64,000 bases of DNA from Meiothermus sp. CFH 77666 (GCF_017497985.1 NZ_JAGDFV010000020.1:1-64000), one strand, 5' to 3'. Numbered from the stretch's first letter, positions 1 to 10,233 are shown. Translations and numbers: made by a program. The notes: a model not told the origin generated them from the letters alone.

Positions 1-313
1 AGAACAAGCTGGGTTCGGCCAGAAAATGTACGACCAAAGCTTGGTACTGGAGTAGTCGTCGCTGCAAACGGGTGCGTTCAGGTAGATGGGGGAAGCAGTC
101 ACCCAGGTTGGCGACCAGCCACAGGTAGAACCGGCGGAATGAGCCGCCTTTGAGGCTGAACATCAGCCCGATGGTGACCAACTCACTAAGGCTGAGCTTG
201 GCTTGTTGATGTTCATGCTGTTCAGCCTTCGAACGCAGGGCATCGTCTACCCCAACGTACATCACCAAAGCAACGTCTTCCAGCGATAGAATGCATCTCG
301 GGTCTGGCCGCAT
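1..313 (-). CDS. IS982-like transposase, N-terminal part, cut by window edge
   Basis: This frame stays open from an ATG at 313 to base 1 and gives 104 residues. The segment around residues 41-60 reads KLSLSELVTIGLMFSL, followed by FRRFYLWLV and a FPHLPERTRLQRRL stretch. This is the spacing of the N-terminal helical region of IS982-family transposases: L-S-x-S-E-x-x-T-I, then F-x-x-FY, then FP and a R/F-rich helix. The DDE catalytic residues would lie beyond the window edge, so activity cannot be judged. A purine-rich GGGAGAAAGGA lies upstream of the start. Another DDE family (IS4/IS5) is possible; family assignment rests on this short stretch only. Confidence 0.6.
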   Translation of the reverse strand, partial: MRPDPRCILSLEDVALVMYVGVDDALRSKAEQHEHQQAKLSLSELVTIGLMFSLKGGSFRRFYLWLVANLGDCFPHLPERTRLQRRLLQYQALVVHFLAEPSLF

Positions 314-350
314 ACACCAGACCCTATTCCTTTCTCCCGCTACTTTTCAA
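1..350 (-). mobile_element. End of an IS982-like insertion sequence (partial)
   Basis: The window opens inside an insertion sequence. A transposase N-terminus is encoded on the minus strand, and the adjacent SWIM-domain gene stops in an apparently foreign tail exactly where the element should end, near 350. The precise terminal repeat and target duplication cannot be fixed because the other end lies outside the window. Confidence 0.55.
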
Positions 351-764
351 CTAGCACCAGTGATTATCTAAGGCAGGAGCCCGGGTCTCCAGCAGTACTG
401 AAAGTTCGGGGCGTTGCTCCAGCATCCGGCGAATCAACGCAACAAGCTCCGGTTTGCTCAACTTTTCCAGCTCTTTTTCCGCGCCTTCGGCCTCCAGGAA
501 AGCCTCTGGCTCCTCTAACCAGGCCAGAGCCAGCGCGGCGGCGTGCTTGCAGTCGCCCCCTTCCCCCACCGGGCAGCTACACTTCCCATCTGCAATGCGT
601 TCTCCCTCCAGACGAAGCCAGACCTTGTAAGGCCGATCACGGCTGCCCTCCACGCTGGCCTCGAGGCGGTCTCCCTTGCGCCACATCTGCTTTAGCCGGC
701 CTTCCTCCAGGTATTCGCGGCCCAAGCCCAGGGCCCTCAAGCTAAACCAGTCTTGCAGTTTCAC
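351..764 (-). CDS. SWIM zinc-finger protein, probably truncated by the IS
   Basis: A CSCPVGEGGDCKHAAAL motif matches the SWIM signature CxCx(n)CxH, a zinc-binding module found in bacterial ATPase partners and DNA- or protein-binding proteins. I place the start at GTG 764 because GGAGG lies six bases upstream; it overlaps the end of the hydrolase gene by 23 bases, so the two are co-transcribed. After the finger comes an acidic/Leu-rich helix (residues about 65-125), and the protein then ends in LDNHWC at the insertion-sequence boundary. SWIM proteins of this kind usually continue further, so this looks like a 5' remnant of an interrupted gene, possibly still making a short protein of about 137 residues. 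Confidence 0.7.
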   Translation of the reverse strand: MKLQDWFSLRALGLGREYLEEGRLKQMWRKGDRLEASVEGSRDRPYKVWLRLEGERIADGKCSCPVGEGGDCKHAAALALAWLEEPEAFLEAEGAEKELEKLSKPELVALIRRMLEQRPELSVLLETRAPALDNHWC

Positions 765-1608
765 ACACAGCCTCCGCTGCATAGCCCTTCTCGGAGTGCA
801 CCAGCCGCCCCAAAGGATGCCCCGGCTCGTGGGGGAAGCCCAGCAGGTACTGGCCTTGAACCCAGCGCTCATACAGGCGTTTGCGGGTCTCGAGGGTGGT
901 CATGGGGTAGAGGTCGTAGGCCATGATGTAGGGCAAGGGGGCGTGGGCCATGGTGGGGATCAGGTCGGCGGTATAGGCAAAATGCTGGCCTTCCGAGCGA
1001 ATCTCCACGGCCTGCATCCCCAGGGTATGACCCGGCACCGGCACCACCCACAGCCCTGGCAGGATTTCCTGCTCCCCCTCCACGGTTTCAAACTGCTCCA
1101 GAATGGGTTCGATGTTCTCTGGCAGGTAGCTGGCCCGGCTGCGCTCGTGGGGGTGTAGCGCGTCTTCCAGCTCTTGCTTCTGCACGAGGTGGCGGGCGTT
1201 GGGAAAGGTGGGCACCAGCCGGCCCCCCTCGAGGCGGGTGTTCAGCCCGGCGTGGTCGAAGTGCAGGTGGGTGTGAATCACCAGCGAGATATCCGCGGGC
1301 CCCAGGCCCAGAAGCGCCAGCTGGCCCAAGAGTGGATGGGTTTCGCTCAGGCCGTAGATGCGCCGAAACTTCTCACCGGGCTTGCGGTCAATGCCGGTTT
1401 CGATCAGCGCATACCGCTCGCCCATGCGAAGAAGCAGGGGGTTCATCCCCAACCGTACGCGGTTTTGCTCGTCCGACGCCGCCAGCTTCGACCAGAGCAC
1501 CCTGGGCACCACCCCAAACATGGCTCCCCCATCCAGCCAGATTTCGCCGTCGCTCAGGAACCAGAGCTCGAAGTTACCGAGTTTGTGATACAGAATGGGT
1601 CGCATCAA
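742..1608 (-). CDS. MBL-fold metallo-hydrolase
   Basis: This 288-residue protein of the metallo-beta-lactamase fold carries the dinuclear metal motif HTHLHFDH at residues 112-119, a further ligand region PGHTLGM near 192-198 and an ADL aspartate near 214. The overall pattern resembles the N-acyl homoserine lactonase / quorum-quenching-like subgroup, but also many uncharacterised hydrolases, so the substrate is open. The start codon (ATG 1608, or the adjacent ATG at 1605) lies inside the 3' end of the methyltransferase gene, and the 3' end overlaps the SWIM gene, giving a compact three-gene minus-strand operon. It is complete in length for the family. The function beyond metal-dependent hydrolysis is inference. 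Confidence 0.85.
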   Translation of the reverse strand: MMRPILYHKLGNFELWFLSDGEIWLDGGAMFGVVPRVLWSKLAASDEQNRVRLGMNPLLLRMGERYALIETGIDRKPGEKFRRIYGLSETHPLLGQLALLGLGPADISLVIHTHLHFDHAGLNTRLEGGRLVPTFPNARHLVQKQELEDALHPHERSRASYLPENIEPILEQFETVEGEQEILPGLWVVPVPGHTLGMQAVEIRSEGQHFAYTADLIPTMAHAPLPYIMAYDLYPMTTLETRKRLYERWVQGQYLLGFPHEPGHPLGRLVHSEKGYAAEAVCETARLV

Positions 1609-2434
1609 AACCGATTATCTCAGGGCCATAGGGGGCCAGTCTACGCTGCATGATGGCGATGGCCTCGGGGCTTTCATCCACCAGCACAAACCCTCGGCCA
1701 TGTTTTGCGGCGGCCTCGCCGGTGGTGCCTGAGCCCGCAAAAAAGTCGAGCACCACATCGCCGGGGTTGGAGTGCACCCGCACGATGCGCTCCAAGAGCT
1801 TGAGGGGCTTCTGGGTGGGATAACCGGTTTTTTCCCTGGAGCCCGTCGGGACGATGGTCTGCCACCAGACATCGGTGGGCGTCTTGCCCCTGGCTGCTTT
1901 TTCGGGGCCTACCATCTTGGGCGTGAGGTAGGGGATGCGGTCTATGGCTTCGTAGTTGAAGGTGTACTGGTGGGGGTTTTTGGCATACCACAGGAGGGTG
2001 TCGTGCTTGGCGGGCCAACGCTTCCTGGAACGACCCCCGTAGTCGTAGGCCCAGATAATCTCGTTGAGAAAGCTCTTACGCCCGAAAATGGTATCGAGCG
2101 CCACTTTGATGTAATGCACCTCCCGGTAGTCCAGGTGCACAAAAAGCGAGCCCGTGGGGGTGAGCAGGCGGTAGGCTTGCTCGAGCCGGGGAATCAGAAA
2201 AGCCTCGAAGTCCTCGAAGCGGTCGGCATACACCGGGGCCGCCAGTGCTTCGGTACGATAACGCTTGCCGCCAAAGCCCCGACGTGGGCCATTTTCGTCC
2301 GCTACAGCCCGAATTCGACGCCGCTGCTGGGTTTTGCGGGTGTTGAAGGGGGGGTCCAGGTAGATGAGCGGAAAGGAAGCCTCGGGCAAGGTGGCGATGT
2401 ACTGGAGGCACTCGGCCTGCACGATGCGCTTCAT
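1574..2434 (-). CDS. DNA adenine/cytosine-N4 methyltransferase (site-specific, orphan)
   Basis: This 286-residue amino-methyltransferase transfers a methyl group from S-adenosylmethionine to the exocyclic amine of A or C in DNA. The catalytic motif IV DPPF is at residues 27-30 and the SAM-binding motif I FAGSGTT near 232-238. Motif IV preceding motif I is the beta-class order. HxDYREVHYIK and TQKPLKLLERI are typical family motifs. No restriction endonuclease gene lies beside it: upstream is trpA and downstream the MBL hydrolase. It is therefore an orphan enzyme or has a distant partner. The recognition sequence cannot be read from the protein. It is complete, and its 3' end overlaps the next gene by 35 bases. 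Confidence 0.9.
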   Translation of the reverse strand: MKRIVQAECLQYIATLPEASFPLIYLDPPFNTRKTQQRRRIRAVADENGPRRGFGGKRYRTEALAAPVYADRFEDFEAFLIPRLEQAYRLLTPTGSLFVHLDYREVHYIKVALDTIFGRKSFLNEIIWAYDYGGRSRKRWPAKHDTLLWYAKNPHQYTFNYEAIDRIPYLTPKMVGPEKAARGKTPTDVWWQTIVPTGSREKTGYPTQKPLKLLERIVRVHSNPGDVVLDFFAGSGTTGEAAAKHGRGFVLVDESPEAIAIMQRRLAPYGPEIIGFDATHSVSQTR

Positions 2435-2444
2435 CGGCCTGATT

Positions 2445-4480
<2,036 letters not shown>

Positions 4481-4505
4481 GGAAAAAATCTCCTGAGGGT
4501 GATAC

Positions 4506-4556
4506 GGTCTATCGGCTATCGGCTATCGGCTATTGGCTATGGACTATCGGCTATTG
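4506..4556. repeat. TATCGGC-type degenerate heptamer tract
   Basis: Five to seven tandem, slightly degenerate copies of a 7-base unit (CTATCGG / CTATTGG) lie between the trp attenuator and trpB. The same unit recurs near other gene boundaries in this window (17685, 18513, 35014, 44660, 49964, 52192). No coding or known regulatory function is apparent. Confidence 0.75.
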
Positions 4557-4570
4557 ACGCTTGAGGCTAA

Positions 4571-4600
4571 CAAACAAAAACTCGAGGTCCACACCTCGAG
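4571..4600 (-). terminator. trp attenuator terminator
   Basis: On the minus strand an 8-bp perfect stem (CTCGAGGT / ACCTCGAG, loop GTGG, 4581-4600) is followed directly by the T-rich run TTTTTGTTTG (4571-4580). It lies 37 bases downstream of the leader-peptide stop and upstream of trpB, the position of an attenuator. An intrinsic terminator in front of an operon, after a Trp-codon-rich leader, is the textbook arrangement. Confidence 0.88.
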
Positions 4601-4637
4601 AAAAGCCCAAGCGCCGCGTTCGAAAGTGCGCTCGAGC

Positions 4638-4697
4638 CTATCCACGCCACCAGCGCTGGTGGTGCCACTTATAGCTGCGGGGGGTACGAATCCGCAT
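4638..4697 (-). CDS. trpL: trp operon leader peptide (19 residues, three Trp)
   Basis: An ATG at 4697 opens a 19-codon frame ending in TAG at 4638 and reading MRIRTPRSYKWHHQRWWRG. Trp codons are at positions 11, 16 and 17. Three tryptophans in 19 residues, with a tandem pair just before the stop, is the signature of an attenuation leader. The tandem Trp codons lie inside a perfect 16-base palindrome (4647-4662), so a stalled ribosome would mask it. No Shine-Dalgarno is present: the -10 box ends nine bases before the ATG, so the message should be leaderless or nearly so. It is too short to be found by ordinary gene callers. Confidence 0.85.
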   Translation of the reverse strand: MRIRTPRSYKWHHQRWWRG

Positions 4698-4706
4698 GTT
4701 GCCCAA

Positions 4707-4735
4707 AGGTTAACAAGCCCGGCTGCTTACGTCAA
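4707..4735 (-). promoter_or_regulatory. trpBA operon promoter
   Basis: The minus strand has a -35 box TTGACG (4730-4735), a 17-base spacer and a -10 box TAACCT (4707-4712). Transcription should begin near 4699-4700, two or three bases before the leader-peptide ATG. Confidence 0.8.
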
Positions 4736-4858
4736 GGTTAGAGCGCTTTACCCATTTTGAGCCAGCGGACCTCGAGAAAGCTTTGTCTTGAACAAAACGG
4801 TGGCCGCCTTGAGGGGTGGTCACGTCTGAAAAGGGCGCGATAGGGTAAAGTTGGCAGG

Positions 4859-6088
4859 ATGGAATCTTTTGAGACCCAACTCGACCAACTGGCCCAGGTA
4901 GCTGTTCATGTGGGGCTTGGCCTCCGCGAAGGCCAGGAACTCATCGTAACTGCGCCTATCGAGGCGGCGCCCCTGGCCCGCAAGATTGCCGAGCACGCCT
5001 ACCGGGCCGGAAGCCCCCTGGTAACGGTGCTCTACGACGACGATGCCGCCACCCTGCTCCGCTACCAGCACGCCCCAGAAAGTGCTTTCGACCAAACCCA
5101 GAAATGGCTCTTTGACGGGATGGCTGCCGCATTCCAGAGCGGGGCTGCACGCCTGCACATCGCCGGCAACGACCCCAACCTGCTGCGGGGGCAGAACCCG
5201 GAGTCGGTAGCCCGAGCCAACCGCGCCCGTTCGCTGGCCTACCGCCCCGTCATGGAACTCATCACCACCCATCACATCAACTGGACCATTGTGGCCTACC
5301 CCCACCCGGCCTGGGCACGCACGGTTTTTCCAGAACTGACCGAGCAAGAAGCCGTACAAAAGCTCTGGGAGGCCATCTGGAAAGCCTCGAGGCTCGACAC
5401 CCCGAACCCCGTGGCCACCTGGCAGGCCCACAACCAACACCTTGCCGAGCGGGTGGCCTACCTGAACCAGAAGCGCTACAGCGCCCTCCACTTCAAAGGC
5501 CCCGGCACCGATTTACTGGTGGGACTGGCCGACGATCACGTCTGGGCAGGCGGCGCCGTACAGGCCAAAAACGGGGTGGTCTGCAACCCCAACATCCCCA
5601 CAGAGGAGGTCTTTACCGCCCCCCACAAAGACCGCATCGAGGGCTACGTCCGGAGCACCAAGCCGCTCTCTTATCAGGGCAGCCTGCTCGAGGAGATCGA
5701 GGTGCGCTTTGAAAAGGGGCGGGTGGTGGAAGCCAAAGCCAGGAGTGGCGGCGAAGTCCTGGAGCGGATTCTCCAGACTGACGAGGGGGCCCGCAGCCTG
5801 GGCGAGGTGGCCCTGGTGCCGCACTCCTCCCCCATTGCCCAGAGCGGGATTCTGTTCTACAACACCCTGTTCGATGAAAACGCCGCCAGCCACATTGCGC
5901 TGGGCCAGGCTTACAGCGAATGCATTCAGGGGGGCAGCCAGCTCAGCCCGCAGGAACTCGCTGCCAAAGGGGCCAACAGCAGCCTGATTCACATTGACTG
6001 GATGATCGGCTCGAGCGAGGTAGACGTAGACGGCATCAGCCCGTCCGGACAGTCCGAACCCCTCATGCGCGGGGGTGAGTGGGTCTGA
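4859..6088 (+). CDS. Aminopeptidase T-like M29 metallopeptidase
   Basis: This 409-residue enzyme matches the length and architecture of Thermus aminopeptidase T (peptidase family M29), a dimeric cytosolic exopeptidase with two metal ions. The likely ligands are visible: Glu in IPTEEVFTAPH (near 255), Glu and His in GEVALVPHS (near 320), Tyr in ILFYNTLFDENAASH followed by its His (near 350), and His/Asp in LIHIDWMIGS (near 380). It stands alone, between the divergent trp leader region and the convergent recX. A possible -10 TAGGGT at 4841-4846 lies 12 bases before the ATG; there is no good Shine-Dalgarno. Confidence 0.93.
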   Translation: MESFETQLDQLAQVAVHVGLGLREGQELIVTAPIEAAPLARKIAEHAYRAGSPLVTVLYDDDAATLLRYQHAPESAFDQTQKWLFDGMAAAFQSGAARLHIAGNDPNLLRGQNPESVARANRARSLAYRPVMELITTHHINWTIVAYPHPAWARTVFPELTEQEAVQKLWEAIWKASRLDTPNPVATWQAHNQHLAERVAYLNQKRYSALHFKGPGTDLLVGLADDHVWAGGAVQAKNGVVCNPNIPTEEVFTAPHKDRIEGYVRSTKPLSYQGSLLEEIEVRFEKGRVVEAKARSGGEVLERILQTDEGARSLGEVALVPHSSPIAQSGILFYNTLFDENAASHIALGQAYSECIQGGSQLSPQELAAKGANSSLIHIDWMIGSSEVDVDGISPSGQSEPLMRGGEWV

Positions 6089-6238
6089 TACCAACCTTAG
6101 CCGTATACCCTAATTTCAGCAACACACATGATGGGGGTGGGTGGTAGGAAGTAGGTAGTGGGTTTCTAACATCTGTCCCCTACCCCCTTCGCTTCTGAAG
6201 CAAGCAATGTCTTCAGGCAAAGGTGGCCTGCATGAATG

Positions 6239-6697
6239 TTATTGCAGGTTCACTTGCCTCTGGTACCGCTCCCAGGCGGCCAGGGCCAGGCCCAGGGCAT
6301 AGCCGCGGTTCACCAGAAAGCGAATAGCCCTGGGCTTTTCGCCCCGGTGGCGGCTCTGGTAGCGCTCTAGTAAGGCCAGGGCCTCGTCCTCGGCGTTGTT
6401 TTGGGAGGAGTGCTCGTCCAGCACACGATCTACGATACTGTGCGATACCCCCTTTTCCAATAGCGCTCGGCGCAGCTTGGCCGCACCCCACTTACCTGCG
6501 TAGAGCCGGGCGTACCCCTCGGCGAATTTCTGGTCGTCCAGGTAACCCAGGCCCTTGACCCGCTGCAACACCGACTCCACCACCTCTGGACAGGCTTTTC
6601 GGGCCAGTTTTTTGCGCAGGGCGGCTTCCGAATAGGCCCTGGCCCCCAGCACCCGCACCGCATACAAAAACAGTTCGTCGGGGGTTGCTTCCTTCAT
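6239..6697 (-). CDS. recX: Regulatory protein RecX
   Basis: RecX binds RecA filaments and limits recombinase activity. The 152-residue protein shows the three-helix RecX repeats: R-x-YSEAALRKKLARKACPE, followed by LGYLDDQKFAEGYARLY and a basic KLRRALLEKGV helix. These correspond to the family signature 'S-x-x-E-L-x-x-K-L' and 'G-x-(L/I)-(N/D)-D-x-x-(F/Y)A'. The length is normal. It is not adjacent to recA here, unlike in many bacteria. A CAAAAT six bases upstream of the ATG may be a leaderless -10 box. Confidence 0.9.
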   Translation of the reverse strand: MKEATPDELFLYAVRVLGARAYSEAALRKKLARKACPEVVESVLQRVKGLGYLDDQKFAEGYARLYAGKWGAAKLRRALLEKGVSHSIVDRVLDEHSSQNNAEDEALALLERYQSRHRGEKPRAIRFLVNRGYALGLALAAWERYQRQVNLQ

Positions 6698-6861
6698 GGT
6701 CTGATTTTGCCACGAACGTAATGAGGCGGGTGATACCTGGCAGAGGCTAGGCTTTTTTTGGGGTCGTCCAGTGCCACACTTGACGCCCTGCCCAGAACCC
6801 TAGACACTAGACACTGCTATTTGCGGCTTTAGTCCCTGAGTTTTTGTAAGCCTCGAGACCT

Positions 6862-7593
6862 ATGCGCGTCTTTGCCATTGCCGATATTCACCTCTCCAAA
6901 GCCTACCCCAAGCCCATGAACATCTTTGGGCCCGAATGGGATGGCCACCCCGAGGCGGTGTTCGAGGAATGGCGCAAAACCGTGGGCGAAGACGACCTGG
7001 TGATTGTGGCCGGGGACATCTCCTGGGCCATGAAACTGCCCGAAGCCCTGGTAGACCTGGCCGACCTGGCCGCCTTGCCCGGCACCAAAATCCTGCTGCG
7101 CGGCAACCACGACTACTGGTGGCCCTCCATCAGCCGCCTGCGTCAGATGTTGCCCCCACGCATGCACGCCCTTCAGCACGACTCGCTGATTCTGGGCAAC
7201 CTGGCTATTGCCGGTAGCCGCGGCTGGGACACCCCCGGTAGCTACAACTTCAGCCCCGAGGACGAAAAAATCTACAAGCGCGAGGTGGAGCGGCTGGCCC
7301 TCTCGCTCAAGAGCATTCAGGGACAGGAATACGAGTATCTGATTCTGGCCATGCACTACCCCCCCTATAGCCCCAGCGGCGGCCCTACCGGTTTTACCGA
7401 GCTTATAGACCGCTACCGGCCCACCTGTGTGGTCTACGGGCACCTGCACGGAGCCGACCCCGAGCGGTTGCCCAAGGCCTGGAACGGAATTCCCCTGCAT
7501 TTCGTTTCTGCCGATGTGGTGCGGTTCAGGCCGCAATTGATCCTCGAGACCTCCCACCAGACGCATGTGGTGGATGTTACAGGTGCCGAATAG
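6862..7593 (+). CDS. Calcineurin-like metallophosphoesterase
   Basis: This 243-residue phosphoesterase has all blocks of the dimetal calcineurin fold: ADIHLS (D8, H10), the bridging Asp in VAGDISW, GNHDYWW, a late His in AMHYPPYSP and GHLHG near residue 192. Such proteins hydrolyse phosphomonoesters, phosphodiesters or cyclic nucleotides; the family most like it (predicted phosphohydrolases of the YkuE/Icc sort) has no settled substrate. It stands alone on the plus strand after a non-coding 160-base gap. No clear promoter is seen, and only a weak purine stretch precedes the ATG. Confidence 0.88.
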   Translation: MRVFAIADIHLSKAYPKPMNIFGPEWDGHPEAVFEEWRKTVGEDDLVIVAGDISWAMKLPEALVDLADLAALPGTKILLRGNHDYWWPSISRLRQMLPPRMHALQHDSLILGNLAIAGSRGWDTPGSYNFSPEDEKIYKREVERLALSLKSIQGQEYEYLILAMHYPPYSPSGGPTGFTELIDRYRPTCVVYGHLHGADPERLPKAWNGIPLHFVSADVVRFRPQLILETSHQTHVVDVTGAE

Positions 7594-7955
7594 CAAGTGG
7601 CTAGTGGCTTGTGGCCTGTGGCTGAGTGGTCTGGTAAGTAAATTTTCGTGTCATTCCGAACAGAGCGAAGCGAAGTGAGGAATCTAATGCGGTGCAGTCC
7701 AATGCATTCACTGTACCCATGCAGTGCCAGATTCCTCGTTGCACTGCGTGCGCCTCGGAATGACAAAAAGACGACGAGGGCAGAGGTTGGTTTCACTGGA
7801 GGCATCCCGATTACTTTGTTACCAGACCACTGAGGACTTTACCGGGATTGGTAGCAACCTGGCTTCGCTCTCGGCCTTCGGCTTTGGGCTTACAGCAATG
7901 TTGCACTACTACCCCCCCGGCTGCCCGTTCTCAATATCTGGGGTATCATCCAGGC
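7594..7955. other. Intergenic region with a palindromic element
   Basis: This 362-base gap begins with a G/T-rich degenerate tract (AGTGGCTAGTGGCTTGTGG, 7597-7630), followed by the 115-base inverted-repeat element described separately. From about 7765 to 7940 I see nothing coding. Confidence 0.6.
7650..7764. repeat. GTCATTCCGA/GAGGAATCT inverted-repeat element
   Basis: The left arm begins GTCATTCCGA and continues to GAGGAATCT; the right arm is the imperfect reverse complement (AGATTCCTCG to TCGGAATGAC). The arms are about 40 bases each around a short centre. Palindromic units with these same arm sequences are widespread in unrelated bacterial genomes, and appear to be non-autonomous repeats. 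I saw only one copy in the window. Confidence 0.75.
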
Positions 7956-8240
7956 ATGATTACCGCCTTTGTCCTGATCCAAACCAGCCGCGAATCCACC
8001 GCCGAGACTGCGGAGTCGGTGGCCGAAATTCCAGGGGTGGCCGAGGTGTACTCGGTTACGGGGGAATGGGATCTGGTCGCCATTCTGCGTTTCAAGGACT
8101 TCGAGCAGCTCGACGACATCGTAACCCTGGGCCTGCGAAAGCTCAAAGGCATTGAACGCACCCAGACCCTGCTGGCCTTTAGAGCATATTCCCGCAAATT
8201 GCTCGAGCAGGGCTTCAACATCGGTAGCGAAGGGCTCTGA
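7956..8240 (+). CDS. Stand-alone Lrp/AsnC ligand-binding (RAM/SAM-type) domain protein
   Basis: The 94-residue protein is just the effector domain of Lrp/AsnC regulators, with no helix-turn-helix. The beta-alpha-beta-beta-alpha-beta pattern is visible: MITAFVLIQTS, then IPGVAEVYSVTGEWDLVAIL and IVTLGLRKLKGIERTQTLLAF. Such single-domain proteins form ring assemblies that bind amino acids in other thermophiles and may modulate full-length Lrp proteins. The start at ATG 7956 is supported by a TATCAT box six bases upstream, implying a leaderless mRNA. The CPBP protease gene follows seven bases after its stop. Confidence 0.88.
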   Translation: MITAFVLIQTSRESTAETAESVAEIPGVAEVYSVTGEWDLVAILRFKDFEQLDDIVTLGLRKLKGIERTQTLLAFRAYSRKLLEQGFNIGSEGL

Positions 8241-8247
8241 AAACCGC

Positions 8248-8808
8248 ATGTTCCAGTTTTTCATGCTGATCCAGCTTGGGCTATTGCTGGTGGGCCTCAT
8301 CTGGATGGCGCTGGCAGGCTATGCAGCTATCCAGCACCCCAACCCCCTGCGCGATGGGGTAGCCTTCCTGGTGCTCTTTTATGGCTTGATGGGCCTCGAG
8401 CTCCTGTTCTCCCGCCTGTTCCCCAAAAGCTTCCGGGCCACCGAAGCCCTGCATGGCCAGATTGGCGCAGTGATGCGTGCCCAGGGAGTAAGCCACCACC
8501 AGGCCCTGCTGCTGGCCATGGCTTCCGGCCTGAGCGAAGAGGTTTTTTTTCGTGGAGCGCTCCAGAATGCACTGTTTGGCGGTTGGCTGGGGGTACTGCT
8601 ACAAGCCTTTCTTTTCATGGCCTTTCACCCCGTACCAGACCGGAGAGCCTGGGCTTATCCCGTATTCATATTTTTTGGGGGCCTGATGTTTGGTGCCGCC
8701 TATTTGCTCACCGGAAGCCTGATTCCTGGCATCCTGGCGCACTACTTGCACAACGCCAGGGGTTTTTATCAGTTGCTTGATCAGGCCGAGCCAAAAAAGG
8801 CTGCTTGA
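8248..8808 (+). CDS. CPBP-family intramembrane metalloprotease
   Basis: This 186-residue membrane protein has about five hydrophobic segments. The CPBP (Abi/Rce1) signature is present: SGLSEEVFFRGALQNALF with the catalytic Glu-Glu and Arg, then FLFMAFHPVP with a conserved His, then GILAHYLHN with the second His. These proteases cleave within membranes; in bacteria the roles are mostly unknown, some in bacteriocin self-immunity. ATG 8248 follows the AsnC-domain gene by seven bases, so the two are probably co-transcribed. No substrate can be inferred from the context. Confidence 0.88.
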   Translation: MFQFFMLIQLGLLLVGLIWMALAGYAAIQHPNPLRDGVAFLVLFYGLMGLELLFSRLFPKSFRATEALHGQIGAVMRAQGVSHHQALLLAMASGLSEEVFFRGALQNALFGGWLGVLLQAFLFMAFHPVPDRRAWAYPVFIFFGGLMFGAAYLLTGSLIPGILAHYLHNARGFYQLLDQAEPKKAA

Positions 8809-8896
8809 GGCGGTTTGGTGGATTTCCTGACACTACCCTTTGCCTTTATTTCGTCGCAAGCCCCAAAGCTTCATCTTCTGTTATGCTTTGAGAAGT

Positions 8897-10171
8897 ATGG
8901 CTTATCAAAAAATCAAAGTTCCTGCTGGCGAGAAAATCTCCATCCACGACGGCAAACTACACGTACCCGACCACCCCATTGTGGGCTTTATTGAAGGCGA
9001 TGGAACCGGCCCCGACATCTGGCGGGCTGCTCAACCTGTGCTGGACGCGGCAGTGGCCAAGGCCTACGGGGGCAAGCGCAAGATTGCCTGGGCCGAAATC
9101 TATGCTGGTGAAAAGGCCAACGAGGTTTACGGCGAGGTCATCTGGCTGCCCGAAGAGACCCTCGAGTTCATCCGCGAGTACCTGGTTGCGATCAAGGGGC
9201 CCCTGACCACGCCGGTGGGTGGGGGCATCCGCTCCATCAACGTGGCCTTGCGGCAGGAGCTGGATCTGTATGCCTGCGTACGCCCGGTGCAGTGGTTCGA
9301 GGGCGTGCCCAGCCCGGTGCGCCACCCCGAGCTGGTCAACATGGTGATTTTCCGCGAGAACACCGAGGACATCTACGCCGGCATCGAGTTTCCCAAGAAT
9401 AGCCCCGAGGTGCAGAAGTTCCTCGAGTGGTTCAAGGCGGAATTCCCCAAACCCTACAGCAAAATTCGCTTCCCCGAAACCGCCGGCATCGGCATCAAGC
9501 CGGTCTCGGAGGAAGGAACCCACCGTCTGGTCGAGGCGGCCCTCAACTATGCCATTGACAACGACCTCCCCTCGGTCACCCTGGTACACAAGGGCAACAT
9601 CATGAAGTTCACCGAGGGCGCTTTCCGCGACTGGGGCTATGCCCTTGCCAAGAGCAAATACGGGGCGGTAGACCTGGACGGCGGCCCCTGGCAGACCTTC
9701 ACCAACCCCAAAACAGGAAAACAGATTGTTGTGAAGGACATGATCGCCGACAACTTCCTCCAGCAGATTCTGCTGCGCCCGGCCGAGTACAGCGTGATTG
9801 CCACCCTCAACCTGAACGGCGATTACATCTCCGACGCCCTGGCCGCGCAGGTCGGGGGTATTGGCATCGCCCCTGGTTCCAACGTGAACTACTACACCGG
9901 CCACGCCGTGTTCGAAGCCACCCACGGCACCGCACCCAAATACGCGGGCAAGGATCAGGTCAACCCCAGCTCGGTGATTCTGTCGGGCGAGATGATGCTG
10001 CGGTACATGGGCTGGACCGAAGCCGCCGACCTGATTATCCACGCCATGACCAAGACCATCGCCCAGGGTCGGGTTACCTACGACTTCCACCGCCTGATGG
10101 TGGCCGAAGGGCGCAGCGCAACCCTGCTCAAGTGCAGCGAGTTTGGCCAGGCTTTGATCGAAAATATGTAA
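8897..10171 (+). CDS. icd: Isocitrate dehydrogenase, probably NADP-dependent
   Basis: This enzyme oxidatively decarboxylates isocitrate to 2-oxoglutarate in the TCA cycle. The 424-residue protein is of the E. coli Icd type. It has the isocitrate/phosphorylation-loop region [24 protein letters not shown] (Ser and three Arg), the [14 protein letters not shown] block, [13 protein letters not shown] and the metal-binding DNFLQQ region. The cofactor region [20 protein letters not shown] has the His-Gly-Thr-Ala and downstream Lys typical of NADP types. I start it at ATG 8897 (MAYQKIK), nine bases after a TATGCT box; a 19-codon longer reading is less likely because it would run through the promoter. 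Confidence 0.95.
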   Translation: MAYQKIKVPAGEKISIHDGKLHVPDHPIVGFIEGDGTGPDIWRAAQPVLDAAVAKAYGGKRKIAWAEIYAGEKANEVYGEVIWLPEETLEFIREYLVAIKGPLTTPVGGGIRSINVALRQELDLYACVRPVQWFEGVPSPVRHPELVNMVIFRENTEDIYAGIEFPKNSPEVQKFLEWFKAEFPKPYSKIRFPETAGIGIKPVSEEGTHRLVEAALNYAIDNDLPSVTLVHKGNIMKFTEGAFRDWGYALAKSKYGAVDLDGGPWQTFTNPKTGKQIVVKDMIADNFLQQILLRPAEYSVIATLNLNGDYISDALAAQVGGIGIAPGSNVNYYTGHAVFEATHGTAPKYAGKDQVNPSSVILSGEMMLRYMGWTEAADLIIHAMTKTIAQGRVTYDFHRLMVAEGRSATLLKCSEFGQALIENM

Positions 10172-10233
10172 TACCAGACTCGGTGAGTTCACGGCAACGA
10201 ACCAACCCGGTCGAGGTTATCCACGTAGCGGAA

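Noticed and set aside
4506-4556. The TATCGGC tandem tract as a CRISPR array
   Set aside because: The units are 7 bases, contiguous and degenerate, with no spacers, and there are no cas genes in the window.
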